64,000 nucleotides of DNA from Hydromicrobium sp964415365 (GTDB taxonomy: Bacteria; Actinomycetota; Humimicrobiia; Humimicrobiales; Humimicrobiaceae), in contig CAYPYW010000001.1 in assembly GCA_964415365.1 (NCBI GenBank), positions 46,912 through 110,911 on the forward strand, written 5' to 3'. Under the pieces are notes generated by a model, which searched no databases, was not told the DNA's origin, and saw only the letters and a list, made by a program, of their open reading frames with translations. This document shows positions 17,965-26,357 of this stretch, one piece after another (within the stretch, counting starts at the first letter, position 1; each line of letters starts with the position of its first letter). The position numbers and the translations under genes are program-made.

Positions 17965-18036
17965 ATGAAGAAATTAGTAAGAATTTTGATAGCACTTGGT
18001 TCCCTGATAGGGATAGCTGCTTGGGTTAGATGGTAG
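17965..18036 (+). CDS. 23-aa membrane micropeptide
   Basis: ATG 17965 is preceded by an essentially perfect AGGAGGTGA (17951-17959) and opens a 23-codon frame starting MKKLVRILIALGSLIG and ending AWVRW, then TAG. It has two N-terminal lysines, a hydrophobic helix and a Trp/Arg end, typical of small membrane peptides or type I toxin-like peptides. Such a strong ribosome site on so short an ORF argues that it is translated. Function unknown. Confidence 0.5.
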   Translation: MKKLVRILIALGSLIGIAAWVRW

Positions 18037-18078
18037 TAAACTAACAGCAATTTCATATTATAACAAATCTTTCTTTTC

Positions 18079-18087
18079 TGGTATAAT
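18079..18087 (+). promoter_or_regulatory. extended -10 promoter of the HD-GYP gene
   Basis: TGG-TATAAT at 18079-18087 is an extended -10 element. The -35 region is poor, as is usual for this class. The predicted transcription start falls inside the 22-base palindrome immediately downstream. Confidence 0.5.
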
Positions 18088-18090
18088 GCT

Positions 18091-18112
18091 CTATATTTTA
18101 GCTAAAATATAG
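18091..18112 (+). promoter_or_regulatory. 22-base perfect palindrome, candidate operator
   Basis: CTATATTTTAG is followed directly by its exact reverse complement (18091-18112). The palindrome starts four bases after the -10 box and ends inside the AGGAG ribosome site (18111-18115) of the HD-GYP gene. It could be a repressor operator or, in RNA, a hairpin that hides the ribosome site. It has no T-tract, so it is not a terminator. Confidence 0.6.
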
Positions 18113-18122
18113 GAGTAAAGAT

Positions 18123-19367
18123 TTGGTGGACAAAAATGACAGTCCGGTTTTAAAGATATATGTTTATTTCGTATTTTTAGCCGGGCTGTCTATTTCAGTT
18201 TATATTCTTCTAAAATATAGAGATGTATCAATTGTTGGGGTGTTGTTGTTTGGAATTATTGCCTTTATAGCTGAGAATCTATCAGCATCGCTTCCAACAG
18301 TGGGCAGTGTATCAATAAATAATGCTATATTATTTGCCAGCTTGATACTTTTTGGTCCATCTACTACTGTTGTAGTTGCGGCAATTTCTTTTTTTAATGT
18401 CAGGGAATTTGTTAAAAAAGTTCCCTACTATAAACATCTTTTTAATGCTGGTCAGTATTTGATGTCAATAGGTATTGCCAGTATCATATTTGAAAGTATC
18501 TATAATAGAACTGTTACCAACTTTTTTAATCCTGCCAATATTGGTTTTATTTTTTTGGCTGCGTATATTAGCTTTTTTTCAAATACGCTACTTACTGCCG
18601 GAGCTATCTCAATAAGTGAGAGGAAAAATTTTATAAATATCTGGATTTATAATTTTGCATGGCTAATTCTATACATATTATTTTTATCTGCAATGGCAAT
18701 TTTCATATCTTTCCTCTATAAATTATATGGATCCTTTACGATCATATTTACATCTATCCCACTGATGATTGCCCAATATACTTACATGCTTAGAGTTAAG
18801 GAAAGAAGGGCACTTTTAAACAGTATTATGCAAATTGTGAAGATAATAGATGCTAAAGATTCTTATACCGCAGGGCACTCGGTGAGGGTAGCGGAGTATG
18901 CTGAAAAGATTGCGAGGAAGTTAAGGCTTAATGAATATGATGTTGAAGTATTGACAAATCTGGCCAATCTTCATGATATAGGTAAAGTTCAGATTGATCT
19001 GAGTGTACTTAATAAGCCTGGAAAGTTTGATGATTCCGACTGGGCAGAAATGAGAAAGCATCCGGAGATAGGATATGGAATAGTTAAAGAAATAATATTT
19101 TTAAAAAATTCAGCTAAAGCAATTCTCTATCACCATGAAAGGGTAGATGGTAAGGGATACCCGTATGGGATTAAAGGAGATGAGATACCACTGTTTGCTA
19201 AAATACTTACTGTAGCGGACGCCTATGATGCAATGACCTCTGATAGGCCTTATAGACCAGCGCTGACCAAGAAAAAAGCGATAAAAGAATTAGAAGTGTG
19301 TGCTGACAAGATTTTTGACAGAGAAATCAGCAGCATAATGATTGAGATTATAAAGGAAGAAAGTTAG
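18123..19367 (+). CDS. membrane-bound HD-GYP domain phosphohydrolase
   Basis: 414 aa. Residues 10-230 hold about seven hydrophobic segments forming a membrane sensor module. Residues 235-410 are an HD-GYP domain, with AGHSVRVAEYAEKIARKL, NLHDIGKVQID, HPEIGYGIV, and the signature HHERVDGKGYPYGIKGDEIP near 338. The metal ligands and the GYP motif are intact, so cyclic-di-nucleotide hydrolysis is plausible, although no GGDEF partner is in the window. The start is TTG 18123 (or GTG 18126) after AGGAG. Confidence 0.85.
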   Translation: MVDKNDSPVLKIYVYFVFLAGLSISVYILLKYRDVSIVGVLLFGIIAFIAENLSASLPTVGSVSINNAILFASLILFGPSTTVVVAAISFFNVREFVKKVPYYKHLFNAGQYLMSIGIASIIFESIYNRTVTNFFNPANIGFIFLAAYISFFSNTLLTAGAISISERKNFINIWIYNFAWLILYILFLSAMAIFISFLYKLYGSFTIIFTSIPLMIAQYTYMLRVKERRALLNSIMQIVKIIDAKDSYTAGHSVRVAEYAEKIARKLRLNEYDVEVLTNLANLHDIGKVQIDLSVLNKPGKFDDSDWAEMRKHPEIGYGIVKEIIFLKNSAKAILYHHERVDGKGYPYGIKGDEIPLFAKILTVADAYDAMTSDRPYRPALTKKKAIKELEVCADKIFDREISSIMIEIIKEES

Positions 19368-19372
19368 ATTAA

Positions 19373-19888
19373 GTGTTAAAACAATATTTTTCGATCTTTA
19401 TAAAAAGCCTGCTAGCTTTGTTGGCAGGAGCTGCTATTGGTTTCATATTTTTCTATTTTTTTAAGGACGCCAGTGTATTTATAACTGATAAATTTAAAAT
19501 GCTGCAGGGGGTTTTTGGAATACGCCAGTATGAGGAGGGTATGTCTTTCAGATATGTCTTTGCAGCTATTTTTTTTGGGAATCTTCTTTCCACTCTTGGA
19601 TATTTCACCCTTGGTTTTTTAAGAACTTCTCTTCCGGTAAGTTTTATTACTGGCATCTTTGTGATTGTTTTTCTGTTCACAGGGACAATAAGGCATGGAA
19701 CTCCTATTCCTCTGGAGGTGGTGATACTTTCTTCAATTGAAATGTTTTATAGAGTTATGGCTTTAACTACTGGAGAATATATAAATAGAAATAGATTTAA
19801 AAATAAAGCTATTCCTTTGTCTTCTATAATTATTATATTTATTATGTTTATCTCGGCAGTTTTTTATGAACTGTACCAGATTTTCTAA
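19373..19888 (+). CDS. uncharacterised multi-pass membrane protein
   Basis: 171 aa beginning at GTG 19373, five bases after the HD-GYP gene and so probably co-transcribed with it. Four hydrophobic segments are visible (near residues 7-30, 62-82, 90-108 and 146-168). I recognise no conserved motif. The pairing with an HD-GYP membrane protein is the only functional hint. Its stop is 8 bases from the convergent glycosyltransferase stop. Confidence 0.6.
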   Translation: MLKQYFSIFIKSLLALLAGAAIGFIFFYFFKDASVFITDKFKMLQGVFGIRQYEEGMSFRYVFAAIFFGNLLSTLGYFTLGFLRTSLPVSFITGIFVIVFLFTGTIRHGTPIPLEVVILSSIEMFYRVMALTTGEYINRNRFKNKAIPLSSIIIIFIMFISAVFYELYQIF

Positions 19889-19896
19889 GCAATAAG

Positions 19897-20622
19897 CTAC
19901 CTTTTTTTATTAAATTTTCTTTTCCATTTATAACTATTAAAAACCAATTTGAAGAATTTAATGGTATCGGTAATAGGGTTAACATAGCTTATAAAATCTT
20001 TATGGTAAATAGTGCTGATAGGTATATTTTTAATATTATACCCGAGCCAACTGGCTTTTATTACTATTTCCGGTTCGGTATCGAATTTTTTGGTTTCCAG
20101 TTTGATGTTTTTTAAAGCTTTTGCACTTATGTACCTGAATCCAGATTGCACATCACTGATTTTTCTTCCGGCGATGTTGGAAATAATCCATGAGGTAAAG
20201 ACATTTGTGGCCAATCTTATAAATGGCATATTCTTAGTATTACCCAGTCTGTCTCCGATTATTAGATCCGGATTTTCTATTTTTATAACTTCTAAGAAAT
20301 TTTTAATTTCGCTAACATCGTGCTGACCGTCTGCATCGATGGTTATAACACCGGAATAGTTATCCTTTATAATATAATCAAAGCCGGTTTTAAGTGATTC
20401 ACCCTTACCCTTATTTACGGTGTGTTTGAGTGGTATTATTTTAAGATTCTCAGGAGTTTGGATGGATTTTATGATTTCCAGGGTATTATCTGTAGAACCA
20501 TCATCAACTATGATTATATCCAGATTATATTTGAAACAACCTTCAATCACCGCTTTAATATATTTTTCTTCGTTGTAAGCGGGGATGAGGATTGCAATTT
20601 TGGTATTAGGTATTATTATCAT
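19897..20622 (-). CDS. family 2 glycosyltransferase (polyprenyl-phosphate sugar transferase-like)
   Basis: 241 aa GT-A fold enzyme. The nucleotide-sugar site is IAILIPAYNEEKYI, the metal-binding motifs are IVDDGSTDNT near residue 38 and ITIDADGQHD near 95, and SDVQSGFRYISAKAL is typical of dolichol/undecaprenyl-phosphate mannose synthase-like GT2s. There is no C-terminal membrane domain, so it would be a soluble or peripheral enzyme. The lipid or sugar substrate cannot be read from the sequence. It is the last gene of a minus-strand group. Confidence 0.82.
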   Translation of the reverse strand: MIIIPNTKIAILIPAYNEEKYIKAVIEGCFKYNLDIIIVDDGSTDNTLEIIKSIQTPENLKIIPLKHTVNKGKGESLKTGFDYIIKDNYSGVITIDADGQHDVSEIKNFLEVIKIENPDLIIGDRLGNTKNMPFIRLATNVFTSWIISNIAGRKISDVQSGFRYISAKALKNIKLETKKFDTEPEIVIKASWLGYNIKNIPISTIYHKDFISYVNPITDTIKFFKLVFNSYKWKRKFNKKR

Positions 20623-20673
20623 TCTTTAATTTTATATTACTGGATTTCATATTCAATATTTTATGAAAAATTT

Positions 20674-21270
20674 TCAAGGATAATGGGTTTTAGTATCTGT
20701 AATTAGAAGATCAACCCCAACATCATTTTTTGACACAGGGATTTTGTTGACTATCTGGATATCAAAGCAAAGTGCTATTTTTTTTACTCCCTCTGGAATA
20801 CGCAGGAGAAGTTTATCATAATATCCACCGCCATATCCTAAACGGTTGAGGTTTTTATCGAAACCTACTCCTGGAACAACAACCAGATCGATATCAGAAA
20901 TTTTAGCAGGCCTGCATAAGGCAGTAGTGGGTTCCATTATGCCGTAAGTTCCTTTTTCAAGTTGCTCTTCCGGATTATTCACATAGAAAAGTTTCAAGCG
21001 GCGGTTATCAATGCGTGGAAGGATTATATTTTTTTTATTTTTCAATGCTTCTTTAATAATTGGAGTTACATCAACTTCGCTCCCAAAGGGATAATAAATT
21101 AAAATGTTGTTTGAGTTGATATAATAAGCTGTGCCAAGAAATTTTCCTGTTATTATTTTGCTTATTTTTTTTCTGTATCGAGCCGGGAGACTATCTCTTT
21201 TATCCAGAATTATTTTTCTGGTGGTTTTTTTAAGAAGTTCGGACCTCTTAAATTCATTATTATTCTTCAT
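20674..21270 (-). CDS. 5-formyltetrahydrofolate cyclo-ligase
   Basis: ATP-dependent enzyme that returns 5-formyl-THF to 5,10-methenyl-THF. Family landmarks include the N-terminal basic helix with KIILDKRDSLPARYRKKIS, YYPFGSEVDVTP, and the ATP/substrate loop VVVPGVGFDKNLNRLGYGGGYYDKLL, read in two overlapping parts near residues 133-158. 198 aa is normal. Its start overlaps the degV stop by 11 bases, so the two genes are likely an operon. Confidence 0.93.
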   Translation of the reverse strand: MKNNNEFKRSELLKKTTRKIILDKRDSLPARYRKKISKIITGKFLGTAYYINSNNILIYYPFGSEVDVTPIIKEALKNKKNIILPRIDNRRLKLFYVNNPEEQLEKGTYGIMEPTTALCRPAKISDIDLVVVPGVGFDKNLNRLGYGGGYYDKLLLRIPEGVKKIALCFDIQIVNKIPVSKNDVGVDLLITDTKTHYP

Positions 21271-22108
21271 AAAAAGTTATCCCAAGGCCTCCTGGTCCAA
21301 GATGAGCTCCAACTATGGCGCCAATATCCACTCTGAATATTTCTTTCGGGTTAAATGTCTCTTTTATTTTTTCATACATTTCGGCTCCGTCTTCTTTTGC
21401 GTCGGAATCTCCTACTGATACTATAAGATTCTGAGGATTTTTCACCATGGTTTTCATAGAATTTATCAGTTCTGTTTTGGCCTGATTCCATCTTCTGGTG
21501 GTTTTAAATTGAGATATTTCTCCATCATGAATAGTGAGTATTGGTTTGATCTCCAGGAGCGAAGCAATAAGTCCTTTTGCCTTTCCTATTCTTCCACCTT
21601 TTTTTAGATATTCCAGTGTGCTTGGTACTATTAAAACTTTGATCTTGGGTTTTAAATCATATACCTCTCTTAAGATCTCTTCTTTTGATTTGCCTTCCTG
21701 CGCAGCTTCAGCTGCTTTCAATACCAGAAAACCAAGTGGTAAATGAACCAATTCTGAATCAATTACCTCTATATCTCTATCCGGCATTTCTTTTTTTGCC
21801 ATCTCTACAGAATTTATGGTGCCCGACATTTTTTTAGAAATATGAATGGAGATTATGCTGTCGCTTTTTTGGAGAATATCTGTATATGCTTCTATAAAAT
21901 CTTTTGGTGTAGGTTGGGTTGTGGTGGGCAATTTTTCAGATGACCTGATTTTTTTATAAAATTCTTTTATGGTTATATCTTTCCCATTATCCAAAAAACT
22001 TTCTTTATCAAAGATTACTGACAGTGGTATAACTTTTATATCTAATTTTTTTGCCAATTCTTCTGGTATATCGGAAGTGCTATCGGTAACTATTGCTACT
22101 TTACTCAT
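21260..22108 (-). CDS. DegV family fatty-acid-binding protein
   Basis: 282 aa. DegV/FakB proteins bind a fatty acid and present it to the kinase FakA for phosphorylation. The N-terminus IVTDSTSDIPEELAKKLDIK, the loop PTTTQPTPKDFIEAY near residue 60, HISKKMSGT near 100 and the C-terminal GAIVGAHLGPGGLGITF are all diagnostic. No fakA is in the window. The upstream sequence has a good AGGAGG-type site on the minus strand (GGAGGAAAA). Confidence 0.93.
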   Translation of the reverse strand: MSKVAIVTDSTSDIPEELAKKLDIKVIPLSVIFDKESFLDNGKDITIKEFYKKIRSSEKLPTTTQPTPKDFIEAYTDILQKSDSIISIHISKKMSGTINSVEMAKKEMPDRDIEVIDSELVHLPLGFLVLKAAEAAQEGKSKEEILREVYDLKPKIKVLIVPSTLEYLKKGGRIGKAKGLIASLLEIKPILTIHDGEISQFKTTRRWNQAKTELINSMKTMVKNPQNLIVSVGDSDAKEDGAEMYEKIKETFNPKEIFRVDIGAIVGAHLGPGGLGITFYEE

Positions 22109-22143
22109 TTTTCCTCCTTTATTTTAGTTTCTAATTTTATAAT

Positions 22144-22998
22144 TTATGCTTTTTTTAAAATATTTTCAATTAATTTTGCAAACCTTTTGCTTATAAAAGT
22201 TTCTTTCTTGTAACCATCGGAGTGGCTGAATTTTGCTTCATTTTTCGGGATAGCCTGATTTTGGCCTGCTATATTTCTTATATGTGATAAGCCCAGCACT
22301 TTTATTTTTAGAAAGTTTGCCATTATGACCTCCGGAACAGTTGACATTCCAACGGCATCAGCTCCTAATTTACGAATAGCATCTATTTCAGCATTAGTTT
22401 CAAGTATTGGTCCTTTCACTGCTGCATATATGCCGGTTTTTAGTTTAAAGCCAATATCTTCTCCTGCTTTAATTGCAATACTGGCTAATTTTTCATCATA
22501 AGGGCGACTCATATCAATAAAATAATCATATTGTCTATTATATTTGTTACCGAAAAATGGATTGTCGAACATTAAATTTATATGATCTCTTATTATCATA
22601 ATGTCATCTTCAGCAAATTCAGGATTTGTTCCTCCTGCTGAATTAGTGATTATCAGGTTATTTGTTGATAGATAAGATAAGAGATTGACCGGATAAACTA
22701 CTTCTTTTATATTGTATCCCTCATATAGATGTACTCTTCCGCAGAATATTAAAATATTTTTGTTTCCCTGTTTTCCATAGACAATAGTTTTTCCATGTCC
22801 TGGAATGGCCGGAACAGACATATATGGTATATCAGCAGTATTCAGAGTTATTTTGTTTTGTAAGGGTAAAAATTCTATACACCTGTTAAGGAATGAACCC
22901 AGTATCAATCCAAAATCGATTCTTTCGGCTATGTGAGAATATAGATAATCGCATGTTTCTTTAAGTTTTTCTTTTCTAAGAAAAGCTGGTTCACTCAT
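22144..22998 (-). CDS. purine nucleoside phosphorylase (trimeric PNP family)
   Basis: Phosphorolysis of guanosine/inosine-type purine nucleosides for salvage. The phosphate-site motif GLILGSFLNR near residue 31, the IPGHGKTIVYG loop, FCGRVHLYEGY, ITNSAGGTNPEF near 118 and ADAVGMSTVPEVIMANFL near 212 define the family. The usual Gly-Ser-Gly phosphate loop reads GSF here, a small deviation. 284 aa. The gene diverges from the amino-acid-binding lipoprotein gene at 23155. Confidence 0.92.
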   Translation of the reverse strand: MSEPAFLRKEKLKETCDYLYSHIAERIDFGLILGSFLNRCIEFLPLQNKITLNTADIPYMSVPAIPGHGKTIVYGKQGNKNILIFCGRVHLYEGYNIKEVVYPVNLLSYLSTNNLIITNSAGGTNPEFAEDDIMIIRDHINLMFDNPFFGNKYNRQYDYFIDMSRPYDEKLASIAIKAGEDIGFKLKTGIYAAVKGPILETNAEIDAIRKLGADAVGMSTVPEVIMANFLKIKVLGLSHIRNIAGQNQAIPKNEAKFSHSDGYKKETFISKRFAKLIENILKKA

Positions 22999-23091
22999 AT
23001 GATAAAAAGGTGATTCAGACTACACATCAGGTATTTTATTAAATTTTAACACACTTTTATATTAAAAATAATTAATATTTTAAGTTTTTTT

Positions 23092-23099
23092 GATATAAT
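23092..23099 (+). promoter_or_regulatory. extended -10 promoter of the binding-protein gene
   Basis: TGA-TATAAT at 23091-23099 (TG plus one base, then TATAAT 23094-23099) lies about 56 bases before ATG 23155. The -35 region is AT-rich and unclear. A GGAG site is placed 8 bases before the ATG. Confidence 0.45.
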
Positions 23100-23154
23100 C
23101 TTCCTATTATTTTTTTAAATTTAATTTTTGATTTTTGTATCCTGGAGTGAATAA

Positions 23155-24348
23155 ATGAATTTTAAAAGAGTACTTTTAAGTCCAGCTTTCAAGTTTTTTT
23201 TTCTGGTTTTAATAATCTTTACATTAATATGCTTGTCAGTTAATCTTGAGGCCTGTGAACCCAAGCAGAGAGTGATTAAAATTGGTAATCAGGCTGTTCT
23301 TTCCGGTGAGTATAGGTCTTTCGGAGAGGATCAACTGGTCAGTATTGAGCTTGCTGCTTCCAAATTATCTCCAGTAAGGATAGGAGGGTTTGATTACGAA
23401 ATTGAGGTGGTCACTAAAGACGATGAAGGCAATCCGGAAAAAGCCTTTCTGGTCGCACAGGAAATGGTGGATGAAGAAGTAGTTGGTGTGATTGGTTCTA
23501 CTTTTGATGGAACCACCAAGGTTTCTGTGCCCGTTTATGAAGAATATGGTATACCGGTAATTTCCCCATACGCTCAAAAAACTGAAATTTCCAAGATGGG
23601 GAATATTTTTTTCAGAATAGTAATGAATAATAAGCAGAAAATAGAAAATATTGCCGATTTTATTAAGGATGAAATTAATCCGCAGAAACTTATGCTTATA
23701 AATAACCGCGAGGAGTATTCAATAGAATTAGTTGATTACCTTAGAGAGATATTATCTGATTATGGTATAGAAACTCCGAAACCAATGTCAATAAAAATAG
23801 GTGAAGAGGATGTGTCGGTTATTGCAGAAAATCTATTGATAGAGGGGCCGGATACTGTATTCTTTTGTGCAACTTATAGTGAACTGGCATCTCTTATATC
23901 CAAGGCAAGAGAAATTGGTTTAGGGTCGAGATTTATAACAGAAACATTGGGGATGGATGATAACATTTTTGTCTTAGCAGATGCACAATATCTGGAAGGT
24001 CTGATTGCCGTAATTCCTGAACCGCCTTCTCTGGCCAAGTATTCTCAGGACCCTAAAGCGGTAAATTTCTGGCATGACTTTAATAATTATTTGAGCCAGA
24101 TGGATAATCCGGACATTAGTATCGATAGCCCGGGATCATATGCTCCTTACTGTTACGACTCTGTTTTTGTAATCATTGAGGCTATGAAAAGAGCTAATTC
24201 TATTCTACCTGAAGATTATATAGATGAGCTTAAAGCTACTTCTTACGATGGAGTAATAGGGCATATTGAATTCGATTCTAATGGCGACAGGGTAGATCCA
24301 TTGTCAACAGTTTTTATTGTAAAAGATGGTGCCTGGGTAAGATATTAA
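23155..24348 (+). CDS. branched-chain amino-acid/amide ABC transporter substrate-binding lipoprotein (LivK-like)
   Basis: Type I periplasmic-binding-fold protein, 397 aa. The N-terminus has a basic start, a hydrophobic segment and a lipobox-like LEAC, so it is probably lipid-anchored. Then comes IKIGNQAVLSGEYRSFGEDQ, ELAASK, VTKDDEGNPEKAFLVAQEMV and IGSTFDGTTKVSVPVYEEY, the pattern of LivK/urea/amide-binding proteins. No permease or ATPase genes adjoin it, so it is an orphan binding protein here. It converges on the lipid kinase gene, and the two stop codons overlap. Confidence 0.87.
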   Translation: MNFKRVLLSPAFKFFFLVLIIFTLICLSVNLEACEPKQRVIKIGNQAVLSGEYRSFGEDQLVSIELAASKLSPVRIGGFDYEIEVVTKDDEGNPEKAFLVAQEMVDEEVVGVIGSTFDGTTKVSVPVYEEYGIPVISPYAQKTEISKMGNIFFRIVMNNKQKIENIADFIKDEINPQKLMLINNREEYSIELVDYLREILSDYGIETPKPMSIKIGEEDVSVIAENLLIEGPDTVFFCATYSELASLISKAREIGLGSRFITETLGMDDNIFVLADAQYLEGLIAVIPEPPSLAKYSQDPKAVNFWHDFNNYLSQMDNPDISIDSPGSYAPYCYDSVFVIIEAMKRANSILPEDYIDELKATSYDGVIGHIEFDSNGDRVDPLSTVFIVKDGAWVRY

Positions 24349-25223
24349 TCAGGAACTATGAAATTTAATTTTTTAGGGGCTATTTTGAAATTAGCCGGTA
24401 ACTTGCAGATATATTCTCCGTCCGCGAAAACACTAAACTGGTATTCACTCTCTATTGTTAAGTTGTTGGTTCTAAAAATTTCAACATAAATATCATCTAC
24501 GTGCTTTCCTTCATAAACTTTTGGAAAAATTTTTATAAAATGTAATTTACTCATTCTTTTTATTATACATATATCAAGGAGCCCATCTTCCGGATCAGCA
24601 GCAGGAGTTATTTTCATACCGCCACCATACATGGGCATATTAGAGGCTGCAATCATCATTCCATAAATTTCTCTGCGGTTGCCGTCATACTCCAGAAAAA
24701 ATTTCTTTGATCTGAATGTAATCAGAGTTTTATAGACCGAATAGGTATATTTTACCGGTCCTTTTAACGGCAAACAGGTGTTGTTTGCAAGATCGTTTAC
24801 CTGTGAATCGAACCCGGAACCAGCGATACACACGTAATAATATTTATCATTTATCAAACCCAGGTCAATTCTTTTTATTTTGCCCTCCTTTATAATCTGG
24901 CAGCAGCTTTTGATATCGGCCGGCAAGCCAAGACTGGTAGGAATGTCATTACCAGAACCGGTAGGTATGATGCCTAAATTTTTATCGGTTCCAGCCAGCA
25001 CATTTGCCATGTAGTGAATTGTACCGTCACCCCCTACAGCTATAAAATTAGAGAAATCATTTTTTAGGTTGTTTTCTGTAGTATCTGCGATATCCTGCAA
25101 GTTCTTACTTATGTGTACGTGGTATTCTATGTTAAGTTTTTTAAATTCGGATTCAATGAGCTCTTTTATTTCAAGAGATTTACCTTTTGCCGAAGCGGGA
25201 TTTAAAATGATAAGTGTTTTCAT
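24345..25223 (-). CDS. diacylglycerol/lipid kinase (YegS/DagK family)
   Basis: 292 aa. The catalytic domain has NPASAKGKSLE at residues 8-18, the nucleotide loop FIAVGGDGTIHYMANVLAG near 58 and GIIPTGSGNDIPTSLGLP near 84. The C-terminal domain contains the DPEDGLLDICIIKR motif. Such enzymes phosphorylate diacylglycerol or related lipids to recycle them into phospholipid synthesis; the exact lipid is not readable. Its promoter region faces the amaP-like gene. Confidence 0.87.
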   Translation of the reverse strand: MKTLIILNPASAKGKSLEIKELIESEFKKLNIEYHVHISKNLQDIADTTENNLKNDFSNFIAVGGDGTIHYMANVLAGTDKNLGIIPTGSGNDIPTSLGLPADIKSCCQIIKEGKIKRIDLGLINDKYYYVCIAGSGFDSQVNDLANNTCLPLKGPVKYTYSVYKTLITFRSKKFFLEYDGNRREIYGMMIAASNMPMYGGGMKITPAADPEDGLLDICIIKRMSKLHFIKIFPKVYEGKHVDDIYVEIFRTNNLTIESEYQFSVFADGEYICKLPANFKIAPKKLNFIVPD

Positions 25224-25336
25224 TCTTTTTATCCTTACGAATGTAGCTCGTAATACTTGTTATCCTTTTTAACTGGTGAATTAAATTCGGAAACGGAATA
25301 AATTTTGTAAAATACTTTACTTAATTTGACTATTTT

Positions 25337-25351
25337 AAACAATAATTGTTT
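25337..25351. promoter_or_regulatory. inverted repeat, possible operator
   Basis: AAACAAT and ATTGTTT flank a single A (25337-25351), a perfect 7-base inverted repeat in the divergent region between the lipid kinase and amaP-like genes. AT-rich context makes chance a real alternative. Confidence 0.3.
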
Positions 25352-25468
25352 TATTTTTTTTAAAAAAGTTACATTAATACGCTACTCTGGTTTATTGACT
25401 TTTTATTTTGCCTATTATAATCTTTAAATGTTTTTTTATGAATTAAAAGCTCTAGGGGGGGGTATCCA

Positions 25469-26101
25469 ATGAATATATTTAACAGAATAGTGGTTGTGCT
25501 GATATTAATCTTTTTAATCTGTCTCTCAATTGTTTCTATGGTGAATGTTTTTGCTGGGTATTTCAAGTGGTCAGACCTGGCTTTAAGAATTTTTAATCCG
25601 GAATACAATATTCAGGCATTTGTTGCATTTCTTGCCTTACTGGCTGTGTTTGCTATCAGTGTATTTTTGATAGTGATGGAGTTTTATAGAAGAAGAGCAA
25701 GAACGGCAAGTATATCCAGCTCCAAGACAGGAAATGCGATGGTGACACTGGGTACTATAGCTGGCCAAATTAAAAATGGAGTAGCCAAAATAGATGGTCT
25801 GGAAGAGGTCAAAGTAAAAATAATCCCTAAAACAACAGGTATAATAATTGACATGAATGCTAAGTTAAGTGACGGGGTTAATATTCCTGAGAAGATGCAG
25901 GAAATAATAAACGAGGCTGCAGGTATTGTATCCGATAAACTGGGTATTAAAGTTATAAAAACCAATCTTACTGTTGTTGGTCTTGTTGCCGGAGGGAAAG
26001 AAAAAGAACCGCCGAAGAAAGAGATGGAGGAAAAAGCAGCTGAAACAGTAAAAGTAGAAGCCAGAGATGTGATTGAGACAGAAGATGATAGTCCGGATTA
26101 A
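25469..26101 (+). CDS. alkaline shock response membrane anchor protein AmaP-like
   Basis: 210 aa. Two N-terminal membrane helices (about residues 6-30 and 48-72) are followed by an Asp23-like domain starting VTLGTIAGQIKNGVAKIDGLEEVKVKI (read as one region, residues 92-118) and a charged C-terminal tail. In Gram-positives AmaP anchors Asp23 to the membrane during envelope stress. No Asp23 gene is adjacent. The start is ATG 25469 after a GGGGGG-rich purine stretch; TATAAT at about 25416 is a likely -10. Confidence 0.75.
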   Translation: MNIFNRIVVVLILIFLICLSIVSMVNVFAGYFKWSDLALRIFNPEYNIQAFVAFLALLAVFAISVFLIVMEFYRRRARTASISSSKTGNAMVTLGTIAGQIKNGVAKIDGLEEVKVKIIPKTTGIIIDMNAKLSDGVNIPEKMQEIINEAAGIVSDKLGIKVIKTNLTVVGLVAGGKEKEPPKKEMEEKAAETVKVEARDVIETEDDSPD

Positions 26102-26116
26102 AGCAAATAAAACGGA

Positions 26117-26122
26117 TATAAT
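26117..26122 (+). promoter_or_regulatory. -10 box before tRNA-Gly
   Basis: TATAAT at 26117-26122 lies 43 bases before the mature tRNA 5' end. No convincing -35 is seen, since the region overlaps the amaP-like stop. Confidence 0.35.
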
Positions 26123-26164
26123 TTATACATATTTTTATTTACGAAGGAATACCAGTTTCATAAA

Positions 26165-26238
26165 GCGGACTTAGTATATCGGTAGTACATGAGCTTCCCA
26201 AGCTCAAGAGGCGGGTTCGACTCCCGTAGTCCGCTCCA
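26165..26238 (+). tRNA. tRNA-Gly (anticodon CCC)
   Basis: Cloverleaf read by eye: acceptor GCGGACT pairs with AGTCCGC (26228-26234), discriminator T, and an encoded CCA at 26236-26238. The anticodon stem TGAGC/GCTCA encloses the loop TTCCCAA, giving anticodon CCC at 26197-26199 for GGG codons. The T arm has GCGGG-TTCGACT-CCCGT. It is a single tRNA with no neighbours of its kind. Confidence 0.95.
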
Positions 26239-26357
26239 TTGAAAAATTGATAGTTATATCAGTAATTGTTTTCGTTAAGTATTTTTTGAAAAATTAATGT
26301 GTATATCATAATTGAATAGTTTTATTGTGTTTGATTTCTTAAGAAAAGGAGAACTAT

